From NCBI GenBank assembly GCA_031361295.1, contig JANMCN010000156.1, positions 12,606-76,605 on the forward strand: a stretch of 64,000 bases of DNA, given 5' to 3'. The DNA comes from JALZOC01 sp031361295 (lineage in GTDB: Bacteria; Acidobacteriota; Vicinamibacteria; Vicinamibacterales; 2-12-FULL-66-21). A program made the position numbers and the translations under genes. This document shows positions 17,838 through 25,927 of this stretch, piece after piece (position 1 is the first letter of the stretch; every line of letters starts with the position of its first letter). Below the pieces are notes generated by a model, which was not told the DNA's origin, searched no databases, and worked only from the letters and a program-made list of their open reading frames with translations.

Positions 17838-18410
17838 TCACGACGAGATGACCCCCGCGGAAAAGCGTTCGCGGAAGCGTTGCTTCGCCCTGTGAAACAG
17901 GACGCGGAGATAGGCCCGATCGATATTCAGCTCGCGGCAGATGTCGTCTTTGGGTCGATCCTCGAGGAACAGCCATCGGATGAGCTCCCGGTCCTTCTGC
18001 GGCAGCGCCGCAATCGCTTCACGCACCTTCACGCGCTCCTCCGCCTTCAGGACGCGCCATTCGGCGCTGGGATCGCCCGCGCTCGGCTCGTCGTGGTCGT
18101 CGTCCAGCTGGTCGGCCCGCCCTCTGGAGCGATAGGTCTCCAGCAGCACGTTGTTGCAGACCGCGTTGACGAAGGCCCCCAGGCTTTCGGGGGCGGCCAG
18201 GCTGCCCTTTTTCTTGAGCGCGGTCAGTACGCGCACAAACGTTTCCTGCCTCGCGTCGTCCACCTGCGCCGCCGAGCGGAGCCGCGACCGAAGCTTCAGT
18301 GACAACAGATCCCCGAAATACGAAGTGAAATGCCGTTCTGTTTCGGGGTCCTCCGCAATCAGCCGCTGGACGTACTCGCCGTCGAAGCTGAAGCGGGGAC
18401 GAAGGGGCAA
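17838..18410 (-). CDS. ECF-type RNA polymerase sigma factor
   Basis: A 190-residue sigma-70-family ECF factor. Region 2 lies at about 25-90 (HFTSYFGDLLSLKLRSRLRS, then DDARQETFVRVLTAL). Region 4 lies at about 130-182 (AIAALPQKDRELIRWLF and LNIDRAYLRVLFHRAKQRFRE). The start is a TTG at 18410; no ATG is in frame and the N-terminus FDGEYVQRLIAEDPETERHF is family-typical from there. First gene of the cluster, co-transcribed with its anti-sigma, and by analogy with such loci likely to activate its own operon. Confidence 0.9.
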   Translation of the reverse strand: MPLRPRFSFDGEYVQRLIAEDPETERHFTSYFGDLLSLKLRSRLRSAAQVDDARQETFVRVLTALKKKGSLAAPESLGAFVNAVCNNVLLETYRSRGRADQLDDDHDEPSAGDPSAEWRVLKAEERVKVREAIAALPQKDRELIRWLFLEDRPKDDICRELNIDRAYLRVLFHRAKQRFRERFSAGVISS

Positions 18411-18756
18411 ATGCCGCCATCGTAGCGTCCGGCCTGCCTCCGCGCAACCGTCCGAAGCCGTATCCGCCGCCCATAACTAGTGCGGCAGGGGCCGGATTCG
18501 TTTCAGCGCGGGTGTTCGTGCCCTGATGAAACGGATTCTCCCGTCACGACACTAACGGGTGAACGCCAGTCAGCCAGGCGAGCCCAACCCATGCAACATG
18601 TCGCGACGGGACTGGCCGGGCGGGCGGGATCTTCGAGTGATCCCAGCCATCACGTCGGCCATGGCGCCGGTGCTCGCACGCGGGCAGGTTTTCCGAATGG
18701 TTGTTCAACCGGTTCGACAACGTCCAGTTCGGTGTCACGTTCAGGGAGTGTGTCAG
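18411..18756. other. divergent control region between ECF operon and AAA gene
   Basis: About 346 bases separating the divergent sigma operon and the small AAA gene. No credible coding frame. The notable element is a 22-base imperfect palindrome at 18700-18721. A TACGAT hexamer lies about 15 bases before the sigma TTG on the minus strand and could be its -10. Confidence 0.5.
18700..18721. promoter_or_regulatory. 22-base imperfect palindrome, candidate operator
   Basis: Half-sites GTTGTTCAACC and GGTTCGACAAC are reverse complements except at two positions per arm (18 of 22 bases symmetric). The centre is ACCGGT. It lies about 36 bases before the GTG at 18757, a suitable place for a repressor or activator site. 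Confidence 0.45.
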
Positions 18757-19341
18757 GTGATCAATATGTGCATTGACCGTCCAGCAGTGGCCATCGGCCA
18801 CATCGTCCGTGAAGTGCTGCTCGATCTGACCTGCGCGGTCCGATGCGACGCACGAGTCCTCATTACGGGTGATCGGGACTCCGGCAAGAGAGAGCTCGCC
18901 GAGATGATCCACCGGGGCAGCCAGCGGGCGGCCGGCCGATTCAGAACGATTGATTGCGCCGCGAGCACGGATGACGTGCTGGAGGCGAGGCTGTTCGGGC
19001 GCGCGCGCGCGAGCGAATCGGGAGTGGACGGCCGGGGCACCCGCGGCCTGCTGGAACAGGCGCACGGCGGCACGATCTTCCTCGCCAACGTGGGCGCGAT
19101 CGGGCCGCGGCTGCAGCGCCGGCTGCTGACATTTCTCGAGGATGGTCTGATCACACGCGTCGGGGCGGAGCGGGCACACACCCGGGTGGACGTGCGCGTG
19201 ATCTCCTCGGCGGACCGCGACCTGTTCGGCCGGACCGAGGCGCTGCGGTTCAGCGACGACCTGTATTACCGGTTGAACGTCGTGCACCTCGTGATGCCGG
19301 CCGCCGGACCCCGCGCGGACGTCGGCGCAGCCTGTTCGTAG
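18757..19341 (+). CDS. short degenerate sigma-54-activator ATPase domain
   Basis: A protein of about 194 residues made only of the first part of a sigma-54 interaction (AAA+) domain. Seen: a Walker-A-like GDRDSGK, LFGRARA where activators have LFGHxxGAFTGA, GLLEQAHGGTIFLANVG where GGTLFLDEVG is expected, then RVDVRVISSADRDL and DDLYYRLNVV. The sigma-54-contacting GAFTGA loop is missing, the Walker B acidic pair is replaced (Asp-Glu to Ala-Asn), and there is no sensor-II region or DNA-binding helix. It can hardly remodel sigma-54 and may be a regulatory ATPase relic. Start GTG 18757 or ATG 18766; AGGGAG lies upstream. Confidence 0.75.
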   Translation: MINMCIDRPAVAIGHIVREVLLDLTCAVRCDARVLITGDRDSGKRELAEMIHRGSQRAAGRFRTIDCAASTDDVLEARLFGRARASESGVDGRGTRGLLEQAHGGTIFLANVGAIGPRLQRRLLTFLEDGLITRVGAERAHTRVDVRVISSADRDLFGRTEALRFSDDLYYRLNVVHLVMPAAGPRADVGAACS

Positions 19342-19389
19342 CGGCTGCGCCGCGTCAGTCAACGGCCGGTCAGTTCACATTCACGGGCG

Positions 19390-19788
19390 TCACGCCTTCT
19401 TCGGGCCGATCCTCAGGAGGTTGATCACTCGCCGCACGCCCTCCGTCCTTCTCGCGATGCTGGCGGCCCTGGTCCGTCCCGCAGCCGTCAGGACCGTGCC
19501 CTTGAGCGTCACGACGTGCTTCTCGGTGTCGACACTGATGTCGCTGCCCTTGAGAAGATCCTCGGTGACGAAGCGCTCGTGCACGCGGGCCGTGATCCAC
19601 GCGTCGGTCACGGCTTCGCCGGTCTTGACGGCGCCCTGCTTCGTCTTCGAGGCGACCACGGTCGCCCCCTTGACGACCGCGTCCTTCGTCTTGACGGCCC
19701 CTTCTTTGATCTTTTCCTGCGCAGTCAGCGGGGCCGCGGCAACGGTGACCAGCGCGGTGAGGCAGGCGATTCTCCAAGCAGCGTGCAT
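19390..19788 (-). CDS. secreted BON-domain protein
   Basis: A 132-residue exported protein: signal peptide (MHAAWRIACLTALVTVAAAPLTAQ), a lysine/threonine-rich linker with repeats like GAVKTKDAVVKGATVVASKT, then one BON domain (DAWITARVHERFVTEDLLKGSDISVDTEKHVVTLKGTV...). BON domains occur in OsmY-type envelope-stress proteins and are thought to bind phospholipid or ligands. GGAGG six to nine bases before the ATG at 19788 decides the start; an in-frame ATG at 19800 is less likely. Confidence 0.85.
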   Translation of the reverse strand: MHAAWRIACLTALVTVAAAPLTAQEKIKEGAVKTKDAVVKGATVVASKTKQGAVKTGEAVTDAWITARVHERFVTEDLLKGSDISVDTEKHVVTLKGTVLTAAGRTRAASIARRTEGVRRVINLLRIGPKKA

Positions 19789-19972
19789 ACCATCCTCCAT
19801 GCGGCCGGAAGACTCCAGCCGCTGGGAGCGATTATGGACCATCCCCGCTACCGCCCGCCGTCCAATCCGCCCCGCCCACGCGGGCCAGCCGGTGAGGAGC
19901 GGACGGCGACTCGACTCAATCTGAAAGGCCGCCGGCGGGAACTGGCGGTCGATCCCGGCGACGCGGCGCCGG

Positions 19973-21229
19973 TCAGACGCCGGGCTCGAGCGCCAGGACG
20001 GGCTCGCTGTCGCCGAGCGGCAGCGTGATGGTGAACGCGGTGCCCTTGCCGCCCTTCGATTCAACGGCAATGGTGCCGAGCATGTGCTCCACGCAATCGG
20101 CGACGATCGACAGGCCGAGACCCAAGCCGCTGGTGCCGAGCTCCTCGTCGCGGAGCGCGTGGGCGCGGAAGAAGCGCGAGAACAGCCCGCTGAGGTCCTC
20201 CTGTTCGATGCCCAGGCCGTTGTCGGCGATGCGGATGGCGCACATATCCGTCGCCTGGGCCGCGCACGGCGTGATGCTCACGAAGCGCTCCGGCTTCGAC
20301 GGATCGCTGTACTTGATGCCGTTCGACACGAGGTTCATCAGCACGAGCTGGAGTCGCCCGACGTCCACGACGAGCACGGGCAGGTCCGTCGAGACCCGGA
20401 TGTCCACGCCGCGCGCATGGGCCATCTCGCGCAGCTGCAGCGCGATGTCGTGCGCCACCGTCGAGACCTCAACCTTCTGTCGCTGGGCCCCCTCGTGCTG
20501 CGCCTGGAGCCGGGACATCGACTCCAGCTTGCGCGTCAGGTCGATGATGCCTCTGACGTTGCGATCGAGGAGCATGAGCAGACGGGAGACCCTGGAGGGA
20601 TCGTCGAGCGTTTCGGGAAGATGCAGCGTCGCGACCGAGAACTGGAGAACCCCGAGCGGCTGCCGCAGCTCGTGGCTCACCATGCGGTTGAACCCCTCGA
20701 GCCGCTTGTTCTGCTGCTCGATCGTCTCCTTGTAGGCCGTGACGAACGTATCCACGGTCGTCTGGAGCAGGACCCCGACGCACTCGTCGAGGCGCGAGAG
20801 AACGTCGAAGCATTCCACCGCCGTGGGCGTCAGGCCGAGGCGGATGGTTTCCGCCCTGACGAACCCCGCGAGAATCGTCCCCAGGATGCGGTATTCCTGG
20901 ATCAACTGGTGCAGCGACGCCCCCTGCGAGTGGCGCAGGTGTCCGAGCTCCTGCGCCTTGGCGAGAACGGAGGTGTTCGCGCCAATCGCCTCCTCGCTCG
21001 GATCTTTGAGATACGCCGCGAGGTCCAGGATCAGGACCGGGATATGGTCGAGGAGCGCATCGGACGGAAAGACGTCGCGGGCGTCGATGGGCAGCAGCGC
21101 GATGAGCCGCGTCAGCCACGCGGCAGCGATCGTGCGGTGCTCGTCGTGCAGCCGCGCCGCCATGATGGAGCAATAGGGTGTGGACCCCTCGGAAGGTGAA
21201 GGGCCCGCGGTCGCGGTGGCGCTCAACAT
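19973..21229 (-). CDS. soluble sensor histidine kinase
   Basis: A 418-residue kinase without membrane helices. Residues about 25-165 resemble the RsbRD N-terminal sensory domain (LLDHIPVLILDLAAYL, GASLHQLIQEYRILG). A short coiled linker leads to the H-box NRMVSH186ELRQPLG. The ATPase domain has the N-box (LMNLVSNGIKYSD), G1 (IADNGLGIEQEDL) and G2 (GTSGLGLGLSIV). It should autophosphorylate His186 and pass phosphate to a response regulator, but none is adjacent. Start ATG at 21229; an ATG at 21163 is possible. Confidence 0.88.
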   Translation of the reverse strand: MLSATATAGPSPSEGSTPYCSIMAARLHDEHRTIAAAWLTRLIALLPIDARDVFPSDALLDHIPVLILDLAAYLKDPSEEAIGANTSVLAKAQELGHLRHSQGASLHQLIQEYRILGTILAGFVRAETIRLGLTPTAVECFDVLSRLDECVGVLLQTTVDTFVTAYKETIEQQNKRLEGFNRMVSHELRQPLGVLQFSVATLHLPETLDDPSRVSRLLMLLDRNVRGIIDLTRKLESMSRLQAQHEGAQRQKVEVSTVAHDIALQLREMAHARGVDIRVSTDLPVLVVDVGRLQLVLMNLVSNGIKYSDPSKPERFVSITPCAAQATDMCAIRIADNGLGIEQEDLSGLFSRFFRAHALRDEELGTSGLGLGLSIVADCVEHMLGTIAVESKGGKGTAFTITLPLGDSEPVLALEPGV

Positions 21230-21307
21230 ACCCTCTAGATTACGCCCGGAAGACCCGGCCTGTGACGAATACGCACACGGGGCGAACTCGACGGCGAGAT
21301 CACTCGA

Positions 21308-21904
21308 CTAGAAACCGCACGACGTCGGCTGGCCGTTCAGCCCCTCGCGGTCCCGCTGAAAGCGCGCGCTGATGCTGCTGCCGACGTAATCCACCTTCAC
21401 GACGTACAGGCTGTCGTAGTCGGTGGAGGCCCAGGCCGGCACGGTGACGCCACCGCCGTACTTGTTCATGATGTTCTGCACGAGCGTCTGAAGCTCGAGG
21501 TGTTCCCAGGCGACGAAGGCAGTGGTGTTCGCCTTCGTCGACGTGATCAGCGCGGCCTGGAGCGTCGCGATGTCGGTATAGCCGTATTTGGTGCGAACCG
21601 GCATCCCCAGCCGCACCGCGGTGGGCTCGATCGTGGCCAGGGGCCGCACGTAGTAGAAACTCCCCGCAGAATCGGTCACCTGGACAGCAGGGTTCGGCGC
21701 ATACAAATAGTCGGGCCTGCCGTACTTCGCGGCGAGCACGGTCGGCAGCGCGAGCGCACGGTTGAAGCCCTGGCACGTCAACTGGCCATAACCTCCGGAG
21801 GGTTTCTCGCCGTGGCGCAGGAACACGATGGTCTGTTCGGCGCGCGCGTCAGAAGCCGCCACGAGAAGAAGAGTGCACATAATCCAAAGGAGCCGGTGAC
21901 GCAT
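21308..21904 (-). CDS. secreted histidine-phosphatase-like protein
   Basis: A 198-residue protein with a signal peptide (MRHRLLWIMCTLLLVAASDARA) and the RHGEKP motif at the start of the mature region, characteristic of the histidine phosphatase (phosphoglycerate-mutase-like) superfamily. The second catalytic His may be that of AWEHLEL. The fold is shorter than typical acid phosphatases. It likely removes phosphate from an unknown substrate outside the membrane. It is divergent from the ThuA gene. Confidence 0.78.
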   Translation of the reverse strand: MRHRLLWIMCTLLLVAASDARAEQTIVFLRHGEKPSGGYGQLTCQGFNRALALPTVLAAKYGRPDYLYAPNPAVQVTDSAGSFYYVRPLATIEPTAVRLGMPVRTKYGYTDIATLQAALITSTKANTTAFVAWEHLELQTLVQNIMNKYGGGVTVPAWASTDYDSLYVVKVDYVGSSISARFQRDREGLNGQPTSCGF

Positions 21905-22106
21905 GTCAAGCCTCTCTATCCATGCGGCCGCAGAAGGGCGGCCGGAAACGGGTTGTCTGGGGGATGACTGAGCGTACCTGCGTCGGAGCCGTCCATCAAG
22001 CAGGGCCATACCGGCGCCACGGCCGGGCTCGGCGCACGACAACCGCTGCTGTGCTATCGTGCGGCCACGATCGGCGGGCACCCGCCGCGACCTGGAATGG
22101 AAACCG

Positions 22107-23192
22107 ATGAAGAATGCGCGCACGCTGCTCGTCCTGGTCTTCGGCGCGTTCACGGTCGCGGGGACCGGGGCCCTGGACAAAACGAGCGTCAGCTACCCAG
22201 CACAGCCCGGCGCCGGACACGGCCGCCGCGTCGTCCTGCTCGCCGGCGATGAGGAGTACCGCAGCGAAGAAGGGCTGCCCATGCTCGCCAAGATCCTCAG
22301 CCAGCGCCACGGATTCAGCTGCACCGTGCTGTTCTCCGTCGCCGCCGACGGCACGATCGATCCGAAGAACTCCACGTCGCTGTCGGATCCCTCCGCGCTC
22401 GACACCGCTGACGCCGTGGTGATGCTGCTCCGTTTCCGCACGTGGCCCGACGAGACGATGGCCAAGTTCGACAGGCTCCTGAAAGCGGGGAAGCCGATCG
22501 TCGCGCTTCGCACGAGCACGCATGCCTTCAACGGCTTCCCGAAGGGCAGCCCGTGGGAGTCGTGGAACTACAACAACGCGGGAGGATTCGGGAAGCGCGT
22601 CCTCGGGGAGACATGGCTGACACACTGGGGCCGGCACAAATCGGAAGCCACGCGAGGCGCGATCGAGCCCTCGCAGCGCAGCCACCCCCTGCTGCGGGGC
22701 ATCACGACAATCTTTGGCGATACGGATGTGTACGAAGCGTATCCGCCGCCGGATGCGACGGTGCTGGTGCGCGGCATCGTCCTGAACGGCATGACGCGTG
22801 AGGCGCCACCCGCCGCGTACCGCAAACCGCGCTCGACGGACAAGCAGGAGCAGGACGTCAACGATCCCGCGATGCCGGTCGTCTGGACTCGCGTGAACAC
22901 GAACGAGACCGGCGCGTCGAATCGCATCCTGACGACGACCATGGGATCGGCGACCGATCTCGAGGACGAAGGTCTCCGCCGGCTCGTCGTGAACGGCGTG
23001 TACTGGGGGCTCGGCCTCGACGTGCCGTCCCGGGCGGACGTCACGCCCGTCGACGAGTACCACCCCTCGTTCTATGGGTTCGACGGTTTCCGGAAGGGCC
23101 TCCGCGCCACGGATTTCGAGCTGGGCAAGACCGTCCCCGGGGAGCCGCTGCCGAAGCCTGCCTCGGAATCGAAAGGCGCGGGCATCCGATAA
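22107..23192 (+). CDS. secreted ThuA-domain protein
   Basis: A 361-residue protein with a signal peptide (MKNARTLLVLVFGAFTVAGTGA) and a ThuA-like, glutamine-amidotransferase-fold domain: GRRVVLLAGDEEYRSEEGLPMLAKIL, DAVVMLLRFRTWPDE and KPIVALRTSTHAF, then a long C-terminal region ending in an ETGASNRILTTTMGSATDL-type core. ThuA-like domains occur with sugar metabolism in Acidobacteria and Planctomycetes; the catalytic role is unproven. ATG at 22107 gives a good signal peptide although the ribosome-binding site is weak. Confidence 0.82.
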   Translation: MKNARTLLVLVFGAFTVAGTGALDKTSVSYPAQPGAGHGRRVVLLAGDEEYRSEEGLPMLAKILSQRHGFSCTVLFSVAADGTIDPKNSTSLSDPSALDTADAVVMLLRFRTWPDETMAKFDRLLKAGKPIVALRTSTHAFNGFPKGSPWESWNYNNAGGFGKRVLGETWLTHWGRHKSEATRGAIEPSQRSHPLLRGITTIFGDTDVYEAYPPPDATVLVRGIVLNGMTREAPPAAYRKPRSTDKQEQDVNDPAMPVVWTRVNTNETGASNRILTTTMGSATDLEDEGLRRLVVNGVYWGLGLDVPSRADVTPVDEYHPSFYGFDGFRKGLRATDFELGKTVPGEPLPKPASESKGAGIR

Positions 23193-23247
23193 CTCCCTCG
23201 CACTCGAGCCTCGCGTTGAAGGACGAGCGCTTCAGCACCCGTGACAC

Positions 23248-24132
23248 GTGCCTGTGACGACGATTCCTGAATGGGTCGAGCCTATGGCGGCCACGCTGAC
23301 CGCGAAGCGGTTCACCGGCCCTGACTGGATCTTCGAGCGAAAGCTCGATGGCGTCCGCATGCTCGCCTTCAAGGACGGTTCGCGGGTTCGCCTCCTGTCG
23401 CGCAATCGTCTCGCTCAGAATGCCGCCTACCCGTCGGTGGTCGCCGCCGTCGAGGCTCTGCCCGTGCGCGACGTGATCCTCGACGGCGAAGCGACCGGTG
23501 TGTGGAGAGCGCAGGGGAGAGTCGCCTATCACGTGTTCGATGTCCTCTGGCTCAACGGCGAAGACGTCACCGGGTCGCCGCTTTCGCGGCGGCAACAGCT
23601 GTTGTCGGAACTGCCGCTTCGGGCGCCGCTGCGCCGCGTCGCCGCGGTGACCGACGCGGAGCCGTGGGAACGCGCGTGCCGTGAGGGGTGGGAAGGGGTG
23701 ATCGCGAAGCGCCGCGACTCGCTGTACGAGCACCGACGATCTCCGCACTGGCTGAAGATGAAGTGCGAGGCCACGCAGGAGCTCGTCGTCGGCGGCTTCA
23801 CGGATCCCCAGGGCGGACGGGTCGGGTTCGGAGCGCTGCTGGTCGGCTACTTCGACGGAGGGGCGTTCGTCTACGCCGGCAAGGTCGGCACGGGGTTCGA
23901 CACGAAGCTCCTCCTCGAGCTCCGGAGGCGTTTCGACGCGATCGAGGTTCCGAAGCCGCCGTTCACGCGGGCGGTGGGACTGCCGCGCCTGCGGGCGCAC
24001 TGGGTGCTTCCGGAGGTCGTCGTTCAGGTCGCATTCATCGAGTGGACGGTGCACGGCAAGCTGCGGCACTCGCGCCTGCTCGGACTCCGGACGGACAAGT
24101 CCCCGACTGACGTGGTCAGGGAAACGCCGTGA
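23248..24132 (+). CDS. ATP-dependent DNA ligase, LigD ligase-domain type
   Basis: A 294-residue ligase equivalent to the ligase domain of LigD. Motif I is K32-L-D-G-V-R (ERKLDGVR); motif III follows in AYHVFDVLWLNG; motif IV is EGVIAKRRDS; motif V is HWLKMKCEATQELVV. The OB-fold half covers GFGALLVGYFDG to the end. It adenylates itself on Lys32 and seals nicks during non-homologous end joining. Start GTG at 23248. It overlaps the polymerase gene by four bases (GTGA), so ligase and polymerase are separate polypeptides here. No Ku gene is in the window. Confidence 0.88.
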   Translation: MPVTTIPEWVEPMAATLTAKRFTGPDWIFERKLDGVRMLAFKDGSRVRLLSRNRLAQNAAYPSVVAAVEALPVRDVILDGEATGVWRAQGRVAYHVFDVLWLNGEDVTGSPLSRRQQLLSELPLRAPLRRVAAVTDAEPWERACREGWEGVIAKRRDSLYEHRRSPHWLKMKCEATQELVVGGFTDPQGGRVGFGALLVGYFDGGAFVYAGKVGTGFDTKLLLELRRRFDAIEVPKPPFTRAVGLPRLRAHWVLPEVVVQVAFIEWTVHGKLRHSRLLGLRTDKSPTDVVRETP

Positions 24133-25001
24133 TCACGCATCCCGAAAAGGTCCTCTTCCCGCCTGCAGGCGGAGAGGCGGCGATCACCAAAGGGGAGCTT
24201 GCCGCCTACTACGAGGCCATCGCGCCGCTGATCGTTCCGCACATCAGCGGCCGCCCGGTCACCATGGAACGGTATCCGGCGGGGATTGGCGCACCAGGGT
24301 TCATCCAGAAGGACGTATCCAGGGGATTTCCGAAGTGGCTCGAACGGGTCGAGGTGCCGAAGAAAGGGGGCACTGTCCACCATCCCCTCGTCTCCGATGC
24401 ACGCTCGCTGCTCTGGGTGACGAACCAGAACAGCATTACGCCCCACGTCTGGACCTCGCGAGCGCCTGACTTGCACCATCCGGACCTGTGTGTCTTCGAC
24501 CTCGATCCGGCGGTGGAGGAACCCGGCGTGCTCCGCGCCGCTGCGCTCGCGCTTCGTGACGTGCTCGACGAGCTCGGGCTACCGAGCTGGGTCAAGACGT
24601 CCGGTTCGAAGGGGTTCCACATCGTGGTCCCGCTCGACCGCAAGAGCGACTTCGGGGAAGTATCGAAGTTTGCGCATGCCGTCGCGGCGCAGCTGGTCCT
24701 GCGGGATCCGACGCACCTCACGCAAGAGTTCCATAAAGTCGATCGCGGGGGGCGTATCCTCGTGGACACGGCCCGTAACGGCTACGGCGCGACGTTCGCC
24801 GCGCCGTATGCCGTCCGCGCCCGGGCGGGTGCACCCGTCTCGGCGCCGTGCACGTGGGCCGAGATCGAACGTGGAGATGTCGCGCCGCAAACCTTCACGC
24901 TCCGGAACATGGAGGCACGCGTCGCGCAGGTGGGTGATCTCTGGAAGGACATGCGACGGCGGCGGCGGTCGCTCCGCCGCGCGCTCGCCCGGATCTCCTG
25001 A
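24129..25001 (+). CDS. LigD-type polymerase/primase domain protein
   Basis: A 290-residue archaeo-eukaryotic-primase-type polymerase like the POL domain of LigD. It opens ITHPEKVLFP, has the metal-binding pair D124-L-D126 in CVFDLDP, and the template/nucleotide-binding segments KTSGSKGFHIVVPL and VDTARNGYGATFAAPYAVRARAGAPVSAP. The enzyme fills gaps with ribonucleotides at broken ends. Translation is probably coupled to the ligase through the 4-base overlap. The very basic tail (MRRRRRSLRRALARIS) may bind DNA. Confidence 0.9.
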   Translation: MITHPEKVLFPPAGGEAAITKGELAAYYEAIAPLIVPHISGRPVTMERYPAGIGAPGFIQKDVSRGFPKWLERVEVPKKGGTVHHPLVSDARSLLWVTNQNSITPHVWTSRAPDLHHPDLCVFDLDPAVEEPGVLRAAALALRDVLDELGLPSWVKTSGSKGFHIVVPLDRKSDFGEVSKFAHAVAAQLVLRDPTHLTQEFHKVDRGGRILVDTARNGYGATFAAPYAVRARAGAPVSAPCTWAEIERGDVAPQTFTLRNMEARVAQVGDLWKDMRRRRRSLRRALARIS

Positions 25002-25050
25002 CAGGGCCGCTGGCTTCCGGTAACTCGCTGATCTGATCGAGGGGGCGCGT

Positions 25051-25881
25051 ATGAACGCCGTGTGGATCCCCGTCGCGCTCGTTCTGCTGACCTTGTCAGC
25101 CTCTCCTGCCGCCGTCGCGCCGCAGTCCATAGCCCCGCCCTCAACCGCCGCGCTCACGAAGACGGACATGGAGCGCTTCCTCAGGACGGCGAAGATCGTC
25201 CGACAGAGGGACATTGCGAAAGGGGTCACCGGCCCGCTTCGACTCACCCTCAGGGACGGCACCCTGGAGCACGATGCGGCCTTCTCAGCGGTCGACGAAC
25301 ATCTGTCCGTCATGAAATTTGCGAATGGCGGCACGGAGATCGACTTCGTCGACTCCTACCGGTACACACTCGCCGCGTACAAGCTCGCCGAATCGCTGAA
25401 CCTCGACACCATGATGCCGGTCACGGTCGAGCGCGCCTGGAACCTGAAGCCGGGCGCGCTCAGCTGGTGGGTGGACGCGCGCTGGGACGAGGGAGCCCGG
25501 CTGAAACAGCACCTCGAACCGCCGGATCCCGACGCCTGGAACAAGCAGATGCACCGGATGCGCGTGTTCACGGCGCTCGTCGCCGACACGGACCGCAACC
25601 TCGGCAACGTCCTGATCTCGGCCGACTGGAAGCTCTGGATGATCGACTTCACGCGCGCCTTCCGCCGCACCCACAAGCTGCTCGCCCCGCAGAACCTGAC
25701 CCGCTGCGACCGCCAGCTGCTCGCCGTCCTGCGGACGCTCAAACAGGACGACGTGGAGGCGGCGACCAAACCGTACCTGGGTCGAACGGACGTGGAATCC
25801 ATCATGGCGCGACGCGATCTGATCGTCGCGCTCTTCGAGAAGCGCGTCGCCGAAAGGGGCGAGGCGGCCGTGCTGTACTAG
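25051..25881 (+). CDS. secreted protein with kinase-like catalytic motifs
   Basis: A 276-residue protein with a signal peptide (MNAVWIPVALVLLTLSASPA). The mature part shows features of the PI3/4-kinase, HipA and Fam20-type fold: a possible ATP lysine K89 (SVMKF), a helix SYRYTLAAYKLAESLNLD followed by MPVTVERAW, a catalytic-loop-like D181-R-N-x-x-N186 (DTDRNLGNVLI) and a metal-site D199 in WMIDFTRAF. If active it would be an exported kinase; it could equally be a structural relic. It lies 49 bases after the LigD polymerase, but a functional link is doubtful given its export signal. Confidence 0.75.
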   Translation: MNAVWIPVALVLLTLSASPAAVAPQSIAPPSTAALTKTDMERFLRTAKIVRQRDIAKGVTGPLRLTLRDGTLEHDAAFSAVDEHLSVMKFANGGTEIDFVDSYRYTLAAYKLAESLNLDTMMPVTVERAWNLKPGALSWWVDARWDEGARLKQHLEPPDPDAWNKQMHRMRVFTALVADTDRNLGNVLISADWKLWMIDFTRAFRRTHKLLAPQNLTRCDRQLLAVLRTLKQDDVEAATKPYLGRTDVESIMARRDLIVALFEKRVAERGEAAVLY

Positions 25882-25927
25882 CAGCCGCACCGGCCGGACG
25901 CCGCTCCGATTCAGGGAGCGCCGGCCG

